Positions 48,409 to 57,483 of a stretch of 64,000 bases of DNA are shown here, in pieces (within the stretch, counting starts at the first letter, position 1; each line of letters starts with the position of its first letter). The notes beneath the pieces were generated by a model. That model made no database searches and was not told the DNA's origin. It was given only the letters and a program-made list of their open reading frames with translations. Made by a program: the position numbers and the translations under genes. The stretch comes from an uncultured Anaeromusa sp. (GTDB lineage: Bacteria > Bacillota > Negativicutes > Anaeromusales > Anaeromusaceae): contig NZ_OY781460.1 in the NCBI RefSeq assembly GCF_963676855.1, forward strand, positions 1,713,520 through 1,777,519, in the 5' to 3' direction.

Positions 48409-48599
48409 TATATTTATAAAAAGAATGCAATCAGAATTTAAATAGCTTTTCAATACAGAGAATATCTAAATTTGGCGTAACCCTGTTTTTGATTGACAAA
48501 TCAGAAAAAAGAAAATATGATTAAAATTGAATATAAGCATACGGAGCGACTGATAAACGTAGCTTTGCATAGGATCTAACTATAGAGAGGATGCTTTAT

Positions 48600-50198
48600 A
48601 TGCTTTTAGAAGAAAGATTACCCCAAAAGTATGTGTTGCTTCATGGGAATATTATTACCATGGATGATAATAATCCCAAAGCACAGGCAATGGCGGTAAA
48701 TAGCGGCCAAATTATTCGCGTTGGTTCGTCGGCTGATATGGACTCATTTCTCGAACAAGGGTGGTCGTATTGTGATCTAGAAGGGAAAACTGTTGTTCCA
48801 GGGTTTATAGACTGTCATAGCCATTTGGATCTTACTGGAATTATGCATATTGGGTATCAGGTGACTAATGCTTCGACAGTGCAGGAACTGATAACAATGA
48901 TTCGAAATGTAGCGGCTACCGTGCCGGAGGGAGAGAGTATTCTCTTTTTTGGTTTAGACGAAACAAAACTTAAAGAAAGACGAGTTCCGACTAGAGACGA
49001 TTTAGATCAAGCATCGACGAAGCATTCGATTATTGTAGTGCATTATACCTGGCATCAAACGTTTATAAATTCAAAGGCAATTGAGCTGTTTCAAGTTACT
49101 CCAGAGAAGGAAGGAACGCTTGTTTATAATGGTGAGGTAACTGGAGTTCTCAAAGATCCTGTGGCGTTTGAGATAAATAGCGCTGTCATTAGAAAAATTC
49201 CAGAAGAAAGAATTGAAAATGGAATTTTTCAAGTGGTGAATGAGGCATTGCAGCATGGCCTTACAACGATTCATACCATGCAAGGAGCAATGGGCCTAGA
49301 TAAGTTAACTGAAATGATGGTTCGCCTGCAAGAGAAATTGCCTGTTCACTTGTTGTTTTGGGAGCAATCTGATGACGTTGAAAGCGCCATAAAGAACAAG
49401 TTGCTACGAATTGGCGGTTGTGGTTCTATGCAAGCAGACGGGGAGGTTGGCAGTAATACCGCAGCTATATTTGAAGGTAAATCAGAGAGGTTAGTACACA
49501 GAGGCTTATTAAATTATTCGCAGGAACATTGGGATCGCCTAGTTTTAGAAGTGCATAAAAACCGTTTGCAATTCGCGGCTCATGCAGAAGGTGAAGCAGG
49601 AATTGAAGCGGTGTTGAGTGCGTTGGAAAGAGCACAAAGAGTATATAAAAGACCGAACAGTCGACATCGAATTGAGCATATGGAATTACCTACATTGACG
49701 CAATTGAAGCGTATGGCAAAACTTGATGTTCTCGCGTCTATGCAGCCAGCCTTTGCCAACGTTGCGCAAGAAGAATTTGAGAAACTTACTGAACAGTATG
49801 GTGAAAGACGTATGCGATTTTTTAATCCGATGCGAAGCGTTAGGGATCTTGGTGTTAAACTAGTTGGCGGTTCTGATAGCCCGGTGACTCCCTATGATCC
49901 GTTATGGGGAATGCATTGTGCGTTAAACCATCCCGTAAAGGAAGAACGACTGTCGGTGCAGGAAGTTTTAAGGATGTTTACTATTTGTGCGGCCTATAGT
50001 GGATTTGAAGAAAATAAAAAAGGTACTATTGAAGAAAAGAAGCTAGCCGACGTAGTGATTTTATCCAAGGATCCATTTCGCGTTGATCCCGAACAATTTT
50101 GGCAGTCTGTTAAAGTCAGTGCTGTTTTAGTAAAAGAAAAACTGTACCGTGTAAATAGCTCTGAAAAGAAAGTGTTTGAGAAACGGATAAAACACTGA
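48600..50198 (+). CDS. Amidohydrolase family protein (YtcJ-like)
   Basis: 532 aa metal-dependent hydrolase of the YtcJ subgroup. Small beta domain first (ITMDDNNPKAQAMAVNSGQI), metal motif GFIDCHSHLDLTG at about residue 75, HAEGEAGIEAVLSALERAQR, RHRIEHMELP and GGSDSPVTPYDPLWGMH late in the barrel, then the C-terminal ADVVILSKDPF strand. The substrate is not predictable; relatives act on amides or N-formyl compounds. The ATG at 48600 is better spaced from GAGAGG than the one at 48591. A sulfite-exporter-type gene follows 14 bp later, so the pair is probably one operon. Confidence 0.85.
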   Translation: MLLEERLPQKYVLLHGNIITMDDNNPKAQAMAVNSGQIIRVGSSADMDSFLEQGWSYCDLEGKTVVPGFIDCHSHLDLTGIMHIGYQVTNASTVQELITMIRNVAATVPEGESILFFGLDETKLKERRVPTRDDLDQASTKHSIIVVHYTWHQTFINSKAIELFQVTPEKEGTLVYNGEVTGVLKDPVAFEINSAVIRKIPEERIENGIFQVVNEALQHGLTTIHTMQGAMGLDKLTEMMVRLQEKLPVHLLFWEQSDDVESAIKNKLLRIGGCGSMQADGEVGSNTAAIFEGKSERLVHRGLLNYSQEHWDRLVLEVHKNRLQFAAHAEGEAGIEAVLSALERAQRVYKRPNSRHRIEHMELPTLTQLKRMAKLDVLASMQPAFANVAQEEFEKLTEQYGERRMRFFNPMRSVRDLGVKLVGGSDSPVTPYDPLWGMHCALNHPVKEERLSVQEVLRMFTICAAYSGFEENKKGTIEEKKLADVVILSKDPFRVDPEQFWQSVKVSAVLVKEKLYRVNSSEKKVFEKRIKH

Positions 50199-50212
50199 GG
50201 GGATGTGAAGTT

Positions 50213-50944
50213 ATGGAAATCATGATTATGGGACTATTTGTATTAGCGATTCTTTCCGGTATGCTGGGGCTGGGGGTTGCTTTTGCAGCAGTGCCATTTC
50301 TAAGCTTTTTCATGCAAGATTTAGTGCATCAGGTACAACCCATCAGTTTACTTCTTAATGGTGTGACGGCGTTATTTGCGGTTGCCGGTTTTGCCAGTAG
50401 CGGATATGTGCGTTGGAAAAAGGCGATCACTTTGGCTGCGGTGACCACTTTATTTGCCCCTCTTGGATCCTGGTTAGTTCAGTTCGTGTCACAAAACTAT
50501 ATTTGGTATATATATTTGCTTGCCGTTTCTTTTTTGGTATACCGACTGTTTCGTAAAGCGCAAGCTGCAACAGAGAAAGAGAACTTTCGGTTAGTGTTGC
50601 TTTTAGCGATCCCCATTTCCATCTTAAGTGGCTTTTTGGGAGTTGGACCTGGATTTTTATTGATGCCTACTCTTATTATCCTTGGTTTTCAGGCAAAACA
50701 AGCAGCAGGTATCAATGCATTTGCAGTAACTCCGCCTTCGTTTTCGGCATTAATTCCACACTGGCAGACTGCACAATTTGATACAGAGATTATGGCTTAT
50801 CTCCTCGTAGCTGGGGCCATTGGCTCTTTTATCGGAGCAAAAGTTACTAGTATCTTTTTGCCAGGAGAACGTTTAAAGCAACTCTTCGGGATTCTAATTG
50901 TTGCCATGACAGGATACAAAGTGTATCGCTTTATATGCGGCTGA
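50213..50944 (+). CDS. TauE/SafE-family membrane transporter
   Basis: 243 aa with about eight hydrophobic segments. It has the family's glycine-rich repeats in each half: LSGMLGLGVAFAAVPFL near the start and LSGFLGVGPGFLLMPTLIIL in the middle. TauE/SafE proteins export sulfite, sulfonates or related anions. It is co-oriented with and 14 bp after the amidohydrolase gene. Substrate unknown. GAGGGGATG-type ribosome site (TGAGGGG) is upstream of the ATG. Confidence 0.82.
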   Translation: MEIMIMGLFVLAILSGMLGLGVAFAAVPFLSFFMQDLVHQVQPISLLLNGVTALFAVAGFASSGYVRWKKAITLAAVTTLFAPLGSWLVQFVSQNYIWYIYLLAVSFLVYRLFRKAQAATEKENFRLVLLLAIPISILSGFLGVGPGFLLMPTLIILGFQAKQAAGINAFAVTPPSFSALIPHWQTAQFDTEIMAYLLVAGAIGSFIGAKVTSIFLPGERLKQLFGILIVAMTGYKVYRFICG

Positions 50945-50952
50945 AAATGCTA

Positions 50953-50981
50953 TTGACAAAATGTAATAAGAAGGGTACCAT
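50953..50981 (+). promoter_or_regulatory. Promoter and probable ArsR operator of arsR1-arsD1-arsA
   Basis: TTGACA, 17-bp spacer, TACCAT. The bases from the -10 box on (ATATGAATGTATTC, 50979-50992) form an imperfect inverted repeat. The same position before arsR2 has ATATGAGTATAT, so this is the likely operator. Confidence 0.65.
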
Positions 50982-51022
50982 ATGAATGTATTCTGTTTTG
51001 TGAATATAAAAAGGAGGTTTAC

Positions 51023-51406
51023 ATGCTAGAAGTGTTAAAAGCGCTTGGCGACGAGAGTCGGCTGCGTATAGTCCATCTTTTACTGCAAGGTCCTTTGTGT
51101 GTATGCGAGCTGGAATATGTGCTGCAAATGAGCCAAACCAATGTGTCACGGCATTTGGCAAAATTGAAGCAGGCTAATGTAGTGCAAAACATTAAACAAG
51201 GGCAATGGGTTAATTATCAGATGGATGGGATGTTTCTAGCTACTGAAGCGAAACTGGTTGCTTTTTTACAAGAAAAGTTTGCCAGTGCATCCTCTTTTCA
51301 AGAAGATCTCCGTGCCTTATTGGCTCATCAAATTGAACATAATAGTGAATGTAGTCCTTCCCGAAAAAATTTACAAGAGAAGTCTAATCAAAAAGGAGTT
51401 GTCTAG
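51023..51406 (+). CDS. arsR: ArsR-family arsenite-responsive repressor (copy 1)
   Basis: 127 aa winged-helix repressor. The metalloid site PLCVCELEYVLQM holds the CxC motif at the start of the DNA-recognition region, followed by SQTNVSRHLAKLK. It should release DNA on binding As(III) or Sb(III). It heads arsR-arsD-arsA with a 2-bp gap to arsD. A second copy with high similarity is at 61819. AAAGGAGG precedes the ATG. Confidence 0.93.
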   Translation: MLEVLKALGDESRLRIVHLLLQGPLCVCELEYVLQMSQTNVSRHLAKLKQANVVQNIKQGQWVNYQMDGMFLATEAKLVAFLQEKFASASSFQEDLRALLAHQIEHNSECSPSRKNLQEKSNQKGVV

Positions 51407-51408
51407 TA

Positions 51409-51783
51409 ATGAAAAAAATCACTTTTTTTGAACCGGCCATGTGTTGTTCTACTGGTGTTTGCGGTCCTAGCGTAAATTCTGAATTACTGCGGATATCTGT
51501 TATGCTGGATTTACTGTCTAAGCAGGGCGTAACGGTGGAGCGTTTTAATCTTTCCACAGTACCGCAAGCGTTTGTTGATAACAAAGAGGTTGGTAAATTA
51601 CTGCAAGAAAAAGGCGTGGAAGCTTTACCGGCAATTTATGTTAACGATGAATTGAAGCAAACTGGAAGTTATCCTACAACGGCAGAAGTCGCTGCTTGGT
51701 TTGGGCTGCAAGAAAGTGTTTTGCAGCCAGCTAAACGGAAATTTGTTTCATCGTGCTGTGGCGGAAAGGGAGGCTGCTGCTAA
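51409..51783 (+). CDS. arsD: ArsD arsenic metallochaperone (copy 1)
   Basis: 124 aa. The arsenite-binding cysteines CCSTGVCG lie at residues 12-19, and the C-terminus has the two vicinal pairs SSCCGGKGGCC also found in plasmid-encoded ArsD. ArsD hands As(III) to ArsA and is a weak co-repressor. It lies directly after arsR (2 bp) and its stop overlaps the arsA start by one base. Confidence 0.95.
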   Translation: MKKITFFEPAMCCSTGVCGPSVNSELLRISVMLDLLSKQGVTVERFNLSTVPQAFVDNKEVGKLLQEKGVEALPAIYVNDELKQTGSYPTTAEVAAWFGLQESVLQPAKRKFVSSCCGGKGGCC

Positions 51784-53549
51784 TGAAAACCTTTCCTCTT
51801 TATCAAGCTAGTGTCGCTACAGGACTTAAATATTTATTTTTCACCGGCAAAGGCGGTGTTGGAAAAACTTCAATCGCTTGTGCTACCGCGGTATCCTTGG
51901 CGGATACAGGCAAGAAGGTGCTGCTGGTTAGCACCGATCCGGCGTCCAATCTGCAGGATGTGTTCGGCCGGGATTTGGATGGCAAAGGAGTTGCTATTGC
52001 TGAAGTGCCAGGCTTGGTAGTGGCCAATCTGAATCCGGAAGAAGCGGCTCGCGAGTACCGCGAGTCGGTTATTGGACCCTATCGGGGTAAACTGCCGGAG
52101 TCGGTCTTGCAAAATATGGAAGAGCAGCTTTCCGGCTCTTGTACCGTTGAAATTGCCGCCTTTAATGAGTTTTCTCGCTTCATCACTGACGATGCTTTGC
52201 AGCAAAAATACGATCATATTTTGTTTGATACAGCTCCTACTGGGCATACGTTGCGGATGCTGCAACTTCCTTCGGCATGGAGTTCTTTCATTAGTGAAAG
52301 CACACATGGCGCATCCTGCCTAGGACAGCTGGCTGGCTTAGAAGAGCAGAAAGACATGTACAAGCAGGCCGTTGCTACTTTGGCGGACGGAACCTTGACC
52401 GCGCTTGTCTTGGTAACCAGGCCGGAAGAGTCGCCGTTGAAAGAAGCGGCTCGTTCGTCTATGGAATTGCGTGATTTAGGTATTAAAAATCAGTTGCTGG
52501 TAGTGAATGGCGTGGTGTCCGGAGACGTAGTTGATGACGAGCTGGCTCAATCCATGCAGGGAAAGCAACAAGAAGCCTTGTCTTCTATGCCTGCGGATTT
52601 AGCCGGCATTCCTCCTTATAGCATTCCTTTACGAGCGTATAATGTGACTGGCCTCGACAATATTCGCGCCATGCTTAAGCCGGAACAACCAAGAGCAGAT
52701 CAGGAAGAAACGGTAGAACTCTTAAAGGATTTGCCAGCGCTGCGTACATTGATAGATAGCTTGTATAATACAGGCAAGAAGGTTATTTTTACCATGGGCA
52801 AAGGCGGAGTTGGGAAAACGACACTGGCTGCGGCAATTGCGTTGGGATTAGCGCAAAAAGGCGCTAAAGTGCAGCTTACCACAACTGACCCGGCGGCTCA
52901 CTTGGAGTTCGTATTAAGCAAAGCAAAAGGCATCACGCTCAGCAGAATTGACGAAGAAAAAGAATTAGAGGCTTATCGGCAGGAAGTTTTAGCCAAAGCG
53001 GCTGAAAATATGGGCGGAGACGATCTGGCGTACATTGAGGAAGATCTTCGTTCCCCTTGTACACAGGAAATCGCTGTATTCAGGGCTTTTGCCGAGATTG
53101 TCGCTAAAGCGGGCGATGAGGTGGTAGTAATTGATACAGCGCCTACAGGGCATACACTGTTGCTGTTAGATGCTACGCAAAGCTATCATCATGAAGTAGA
53201 ACGCACGCAGGGGCAGGAAACGCCGCTGTCGGTGCAGCAATTGCTTCCGCGCTTGCGCAATGAGGCGGAAACAGAAGTGGTTATCGTTACGTTGCCGGAA
53301 GCAACACCTGTATTTGAAGCCGAGCGTCTGTCTGACGATTTAGCTCGTGCTGGCATTCATAACAACTGGTGGATCGTCAATGCCAGCTTTAGGGCGACGA
53401 ACACTACGCACCCGCTACTGAGAGCCAGAGCGCTTTCGGAAGCCAATTGGATTGAACGGGTAGCCGAACGATCTAAAGGACACTATGCGGTTATTCCTTG
53501 GAAAAAAAGAGAGCTAAAAGATGAAGTGCTGTTAGAATTGCTGCAGTAA
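51783..53549 (+). CDS. arsA: ArsA arsenite-transporting ATPase (arsenic pump)
   Basis: 588 aa tandem ATPase. The two halves each have a deviant P-loop (FFTGKGGVGKTSIACA at about residue 22 and MGKGGVGKTTLAAA at about 335) and the signal-transduction motif DTAPTGHTL. Cysteines in LSGSCTVEIA, GASCLGQLAG and LRSPCTQEIA match the three metalloid-binding residues. It powers an arsenite efflux membrane protein; no membrane partner is adjacent, so Acr3 (59446) or the ArsB/NhaD-type protein (57944) may serve. Translation is coupled to arsD. It is unrelated to the cobamide gene called arsA at 7663. Confidence 0.95.
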   Translation: MKTFPLYQASVATGLKYLFFTGKGGVGKTSIACATAVSLADTGKKVLLVSTDPASNLQDVFGRDLDGKGVAIAEVPGLVVANLNPEEAAREYRESVIGPYRGKLPESVLQNMEEQLSGSCTVEIAAFNEFSRFITDDALQQKYDHILFDTAPTGHTLRMLQLPSAWSSFISESTHGASCLGQLAGLEEQKDMYKQAVATLADGTLTALVLVTRPEESPLKEAARSSMELRDLGIKNQLLVVNGVVSGDVVDDELAQSMQGKQQEALSSMPADLAGIPPYSIPLRAYNVTGLDNIRAMLKPEQPRADQEETVELLKDLPALRTLIDSLYNTGKKVIFTMGKGGVGKTTLAAAIALGLAQKGAKVQLTTTDPAAHLEFVLSKAKGITLSRIDEEKELEAYRQEVLAKAAENMGGDDLAYIEEDLRSPCTQEIAVFRAFAEIVAKAGDEVVVIDTAPTGHTLLLLDATQSYHHEVERTQGQETPLSVQQLLPRLRNEAETEVVIVTLPEATPVFEAERLSDDLARAGIHNNWWIVNASFRATNTTHPLLRARALSEANWIERVAERSKGHYAVIPWKKRELKDEVLLELLQ

Positions 53550-53552
53550 GAG

Positions 53553-53596
53553 AAAGAGCGACAGATCGTAGTTATGCGATCATGTCGCTCTTTTTT
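53553..53596 (+). terminator. Terminator of the arsRDA operon
   Basis: AAAGAGCGACA-GATCG stem with its complement (one bulged base), 8-nt loop, followed by TTTTTT. Confidence 0.85.
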
Positions 53597-53697
53597 GAAG
53601 TAAAGATTAATTTTCTTTTAACAATTCATCCATAGAAAACAAAGAGCATATGCGTTATGCTGAGCTATGATGATTATGAAAATGGAGGAACATTTTT

Positions 53698-55347
53698 ATG
53701 AAGCTAGTGATTATTGGAGGCGTGGCAGCCGGAACATCGGCTGCGGCTAAAGCCAGAAGAAATGATGAAACGGCGGAAATTAAGATATTCGACCAAGATG
53801 AAGATATGTCTTACTCTGTATGCGGATTGCCGTATTATATTGGAACCGAAGTGGAGACAAGAGAGCAGTTAGTGCCAAGGAATGCGGCATTTTTCAAGAA
53901 AAAATATAATGTGGATGTATATATGGGGCATCAAGTAGTAGCCATTGATCCTGAGCGAAAAGAGCTCACTGTGAAGAACTTAAAATCACAGGAAATTAAT
54001 GAAGAACACTATGACAAATTAATTTTGGCGACTGGCGCTACGGTTCTAACTCCGGAAATTCCTGGTATTGATAAGGAAAATGTATTTTGTCTTCGCAACG
54101 TTATAAGCGCTGATCGCATTAGAGACTATGTACTAAGCAAAAAGCCTAAAAAAGCAGTGGTCGTTGGTTCGGGATTTATTGGTCTTGAAATGGCTGAAAA
54201 TCTAAAGGATAGAGGAATTGACGTCACCATTGTAGAAATGGCCAACCAGGTGCTGCCTGCTTTGGATTCGGACATGGCAGTCTATGTAGAGACGTTGTTG
54301 CAAGAGTGGAATTTGTCGGTTATTACTGGTGAGACAGTGATTTCTTTTGATGGGGCCGTGAAGGTAGACGAAGTGGTATTGCAAAGTGGCAAGAGAATTA
54401 AGACAGAGATAGTGATTATGGCAGCAGGGGTGCGCCCTAATGTTTCCTTGGCGAAAGCAGCCGGTATTACGCTTGGAAGTACTGGCGCTATTCAAGTGGA
54501 CACAAAAATGCAAACAAATATTCCTGGAATTTATGCATGTGGTGATTGTGCAGAGAGCTATTCTTTATTAACGGAAAAACCAATGTATCGCCCAATGGGG
54601 TCGACTGCTAACAAGATGGGGCGTATTGCTGGGGATCAAGTTACGGGAGGAACGTTAGAGTTTCGTGGTATTCTGGGGACCGGTATAGTAAAAGTGTTTG
54701 ATTTGAGCGTAGCTTATACCGGTATGAGTGAGAAGCAAGCTTTAACAGAAGGATATTCTATTGCAACATGTCATAATATAAAACCGGATAAACCCGAATA
54801 TTTTCATGGAAAAGAAATGGTCATTAAAGGCGTCGCTGACGAAAAAAGTGGTAGATTATTGGGCGTTCAAATTGTGGGGAAATCTGGTGTCGACAAGCGA
54901 ATGGATGTCTTTGTGACTGCCATGAGCTTTGGAGCGCAAGTGGAAGACTTGTTTCACCTGGATTTAGCCTATGCGCCGCCTTTTTCTACGACGAAAGATC
55001 CTGTTTTATATACCGGTATGATTTTGGATAACGCCATTTCCCGGGGACGAAAGCTGATAACTAGTGAAGAATTGATGTACAAACAGCAAAGCGGCGCGGA
55101 AGTTATCGTGATTGATGCTAGAGATACAGAACAATATGAAAAATCCCATGTAGAAGGGGCGATAAATATACCTCTAGAAAAGCTGCGAGAGGCGGCCAAA
55201 ACACTTGATAAGTCCAAGTCGATTGTGACCTATTGCAACAAGGGGGTTACTGGTAATGCAGCGCAGAATATATTGCTAAACTCTGGCTTTAAGGATGTGT
55301 ATAATTTATCAGGCGGGCATAAGCAGTATTGGAAAACTAAAAAATAA
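53698..55347 (+). CDS. cdr: CoA-disulfide reductase with C-terminal rhodanese domain
   Basis: 549 aa flavoprotein. FAD-binding GGVAAGTSAAAKARR at the N-terminus, the active cysteine in YSVCGLPYYIG (about residue 43), NAD site VVVGSGFIGLEMAENL, and the FAD motif GIYACGDCAES. Residues about 460-549 form a rhodanese domain with active cysteine in IVTYCNKGVTGNA. Such CoADR-rhodanese fusions reduce CoA disulfide, persulfide or polysulfide with NAD(P)H. In this cluster it may restore thiols during arsenic or sulfur stress. It is flanked by terminators on both sides, so it is a single-gene unit. GGAGGA precedes the ATG. Confidence 0.9.
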   Translation: MKLVIIGGVAAGTSAAAKARRNDETAEIKIFDQDEDMSYSVCGLPYYIGTEVETREQLVPRNAAFFKKKYNVDVYMGHQVVAIDPERKELTVKNLKSQEINEEHYDKLILATGATVLTPEIPGIDKENVFCLRNVISADRIRDYVLSKKPKKAVVVGSGFIGLEMAENLKDRGIDVTIVEMANQVLPALDSDMAVYVETLLQEWNLSVITGETVISFDGAVKVDEVVLQSGKRIKTEIVIMAAGVRPNVSLAKAAGITLGSTGAIQVDTKMQTNIPGIYACGDCAESYSLLTEKPMYRPMGSTANKMGRIAGDQVTGGTLEFRGILGTGIVKVFDLSVAYTGMSEKQALTEGYSIATCHNIKPDKPEYFHGKEMVIKGVADEKSGRLLGVQIVGKSGVDKRMDVFVTAMSFGAQVEDLFHLDLAYAPPFSTTKDPVLYTGMILDNAISRGRKLITSEELMYKQQSGAEVIVIDARDTEQYEKSHVEGAINIPLEKLREAAKTLDKSKSIVTYCNKGVTGNAAQNILLNSGFKDVYNLSGGHKQYWKTKK

Positions 55348-55375
55348 TAAGTATAGAGAGCTTCTTACACCGGAG

Positions 55376-55410
55376 TGATATGCTCCTCCTATTTAGGAGG
55401 AGCATATCAG
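55376..55410 (+). terminator. Terminator after CoA-disulfide reductase gene
   Basis: Perfect 15-bp stem TGATATGCTCCTCCT with a tiny loop, enclosed by an outer AGAGAGC/GCTCTCT pair; the T-run TTTTGT follows the outer arm. Confidence 0.75.
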
Positions 55411-55513
55411 AGACGGATGCAAACGGCTCTCTTTTGTATTATATGCCTAAGAATGTTGGCGGTGGAAGAAGTGCAGTAATTGATAGGATAGAAATTTTGA
55501 CAAAAAACAAGTA

Positions 55514-55548
55514 TTTACAAAATCAATAAACCAGAATATAATTATATT
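55514..55548 (+). promoter_or_regulatory. Promoter and palindromic operator of arsR3-permease operon
   Basis: TTTACA, 17-bp spacer, TATAAT; the palindrome AATATAATTATATT (55535-55548) overlaps the -10 box and fits an ArsR-family site. Confidence 0.65.
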
Positions 55549-55593
55549 TGAAAACAAGAATATACAATAACGGATTATACGGGAGGAGTTATA

Positions 55594-55917
55594 GTGGCAG
55601 AAGCGATGGTAACGCAGATGATGGCGGATATGTTTAAAGCGCTTTCGCATCCACTGCGAGTAAAAATTATTCAAACAGTAGGCGATAAAGAGCAGTGCGC
55701 TTGCGAATTAGTCCGTCAACTGGGAATTGAGCAATCGAACTTATCGCAGCATTTAAGCATACTAAAAGTCAGAGGGCTTTTGACTTCGCGCAAAGAAGGA
55801 CAAAAAGTATTTTATCGGGTGTTGTTTCCAGAGATATTGGAAGTGCTTGGTTCGGCGGAAAAAACGCTTAGAGAACAAATTCAGCATCGCCAGAGGCTAT
55901 TGACATTGCTGAAGTAA
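55594..55917 (+). CDS. ArsR-family transcriptional repressor (copy 3, permease operon)
   Basis: 107 aa, shorter and different from the two arsR copies paired with arsD. Metal site KEQCACELVRQLG (CxC), recognition helix EQSNLSQHLSILK. It starts at GTG 55594 with GGGAGGAG upstream and is followed 25 bp later by a permease gene. It probably represses that operon through the palindrome at 55535. Ligand could be arsenical, another metal or a thiol signal. Confidence 0.88.
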   Translation: MAEAMVTQMMADMFKALSHPLRVKIIQTVGDKEQCACELVRQLGIEQSNLSQHLSILKVRGLLTSRKEGQKVFYRVLFPEILEVLGSAEKTLREQIQHRQRLLTLLK

Positions 55918-55942
55918 TTTAAGGAAATTTGAGGTGGTATTT

Positions 55943-57106
55943 ATGTCGGAAAAACAAAAGTTACTATTATTAGTGGGGGCGTTTTTATTTGCCTATTGGC
56001 TGCCGATGGATCATCCCCGTGTGCAAGGGGCCGTAGTAGAAGGATTTGCCATGTTAGGAGACTATGCAAGAGAACACGTCCTTTTGTGCTTAGTACCCGC
56101 ACTCTTCATTGCTGGGGCGGTATCCGTCTTTGTGCGCCAGGATGCGGTTATGCGTTATTTGGGGGCGGGTGCGCCGAAAACGATGGCCTATGGAGTCGCG
56201 TCGGTGTCCGGGGCGATTTTAGCGGTCTGCTCTTGTACGGTATTGCCTTTGTTTGCGGGCATTTTTAAACGCGGGGCTGGCCTTGGGCCTGCGGTTGCTT
56301 TCTTGTATTCCGGCCCGGGGATTAACATTTTGGCGATTGCCATGACGGCTCGAGTATTAGGCCCTGATTTGGGTGTCGCCAGGGCGGTTGGCGCTATCTC
56401 ATTTTCCTTGATTGCGGGACTTTTGATGGCGATGATTTTTCGCAGCTCAGAAGAAAAACGGCAGGAAGTATTTGCCGATGCGGAAGTGGGAGAGTTGCCA
56501 CGGCAGCTGTGGCAGGAAATCGTCTATTTTGGGGCGATGATTGGCTTTTTGATTTTTGCCAACTGGGCAAAGCCCATGGGCGATATGGGCTTTGCGATGG
56601 CCGTGTATCAAGTTAAGTGGTGGTTGTCTGGCGCTTTCTTGGCGCTTACCTTGTATACTTCGTTTGCCTGGTTTTCTACGGAAGAACGGAAAGATTGGCT
56701 GGAAAGCACCTGGACCTTCACTAAGCAAATTATCCCCCTTCTTTTGGGCGGCGTGTTGCTAGCTGGATTTCTACTGGGGCGTCCCGGCCTTGACGCAGGG
56801 ATTATTCCGGATCATTATATAGCGGATCTTGTTGGCGGCAACAGTCTGGGAGCGAATTTCTTTGCGGCGATTTCCGGAGCCTTTATGTATTTTGCCACGC
56901 TGACGGAAGTGCCAATTCTGCAAGGGTTAATTGGTTCGGGTATGGGTAAGGGGCCTGCGCTATCCCTTCTTTTGGCCGGACCGGCGCTTAGCTTGCCTGC
57001 CATGATCGTGTTGCGCCAGATTATGGGTACGAAAATGATGGTGACCTATGTGAGTATAGTAGTTGCTCTTTCGACAATTGTCGGGTATGTGTTTGGCATG
57101 ATGTAA
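55943..57106 (+). CDS. Permease of the DUF318/ArsP-like family
   Basis: 387 aa with about ten hydrophobic segments in two halves. The conserved AVCSCTVLPLFAGIF holds the vicinal-type CxC pair, and GPAVAFLYSGPGINILAI is a family landmark repeated in the second half (GPALSLLLAGPALSLPAMIV). Members include ArsP exporters of trivalent organoarsenicals, and many have unknown substrates. With ArsM in the same window, export of methylated As(III) is a reasonable guess. The ATG at 55943 follows GAGGTGG. Confidence 0.82.
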   Translation: MSEKQKLLLLVGAFLFAYWLPMDHPRVQGAVVEGFAMLGDYAREHVLLCLVPALFIAGAVSVFVRQDAVMRYLGAGAPKTMAYGVASVSGAILAVCSCTVLPLFAGIFKRGAGLGPAVAFLYSGPGINILAIAMTARVLGPDLGVARAVGAISFSLIAGLLMAMIFRSSEEKRQEVFADAEVGELPRQLWQEIVYFGAMIGFLIFANWAKPMGDMGFAMAVYQVKWWLSGAFLALTLYTSFAWFSTEERKDWLESTWTFTKQIIPLLLGGVLLAGFLLGRPGLDAGIIPDHYIADLVGGNSLGANFFAAISGAFMYFATLTEVPILQGLIGSGMGKGPALSLLLAGPALSLPAMIVLRQIMGTKMMVTYVSIVVALSTIVGYVFGMM

Positions 57107-57144
57107 ATCATGAAACAAATAAAATATCTGGGAGGAATTCAATT

Positions 57145-57381
57145 ATGAAGAAAATTGCTATTTTGGGTCCTGGGTGTGCAAATTGTAAGAAGCTTGAAGC
57201 GAATACGCGAGAAGCGTTGGCTTCTCTTGGTATGGAAGCGGAAGTGGTAAAAATCACGGATATGAATGAAATTGCGGAATTTGGCTTGGTGAGGACCCCT
57301 GCCATTGCGGTAGATGGTAAATTGGTATCTAACGGTAAAGTATTGGAAGCGGATAAAATAGCGGCGTTGCTGCAAAAATAA
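57145..57381 (+). CDS. Thioredoxin-fold small redox protein
   Basis: 78 aa, redox-active disulfide protein 2/MTH895 family, with the active CxxC in GPGCANCKKLEAN and a cis-proline loop at VRTPAIAVDGKLV. It is often paired with permeases of the preceding type and may deliver electrons or hold a metalloid. It starts 38 bp after the permease gene with GGGAGG upstream and ends before a terminator. Confidence 0.88.
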   Translation: MKKIAILGPGCANCKKLEANTREALASLGMEAEVVKITDMNEIAEFGLVRTPAIAVDGKLVSNGKVLEADKIAALLQK

Positions 57382-57396
57382 GAAACAAGTCGCAAG

Positions 57397-57435
57397 CGGC
57401 AAGCTGTCAAAATTGACCTTGTCGCTTTTTTTATT
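57397..57435 (+). terminator. Terminator after thioredoxin-fold gene
   Basis: AAGCGGCAAG / CTTGTCGCTT stem with inner GTCAA/TTGAC, followed by TTTTTTT. Confidence 0.8.
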
Positions 57436-57483
57436 ACCAATAAAAGAAACTTGCTGATTATATTAAAGTGAAGGGGGATTGTC

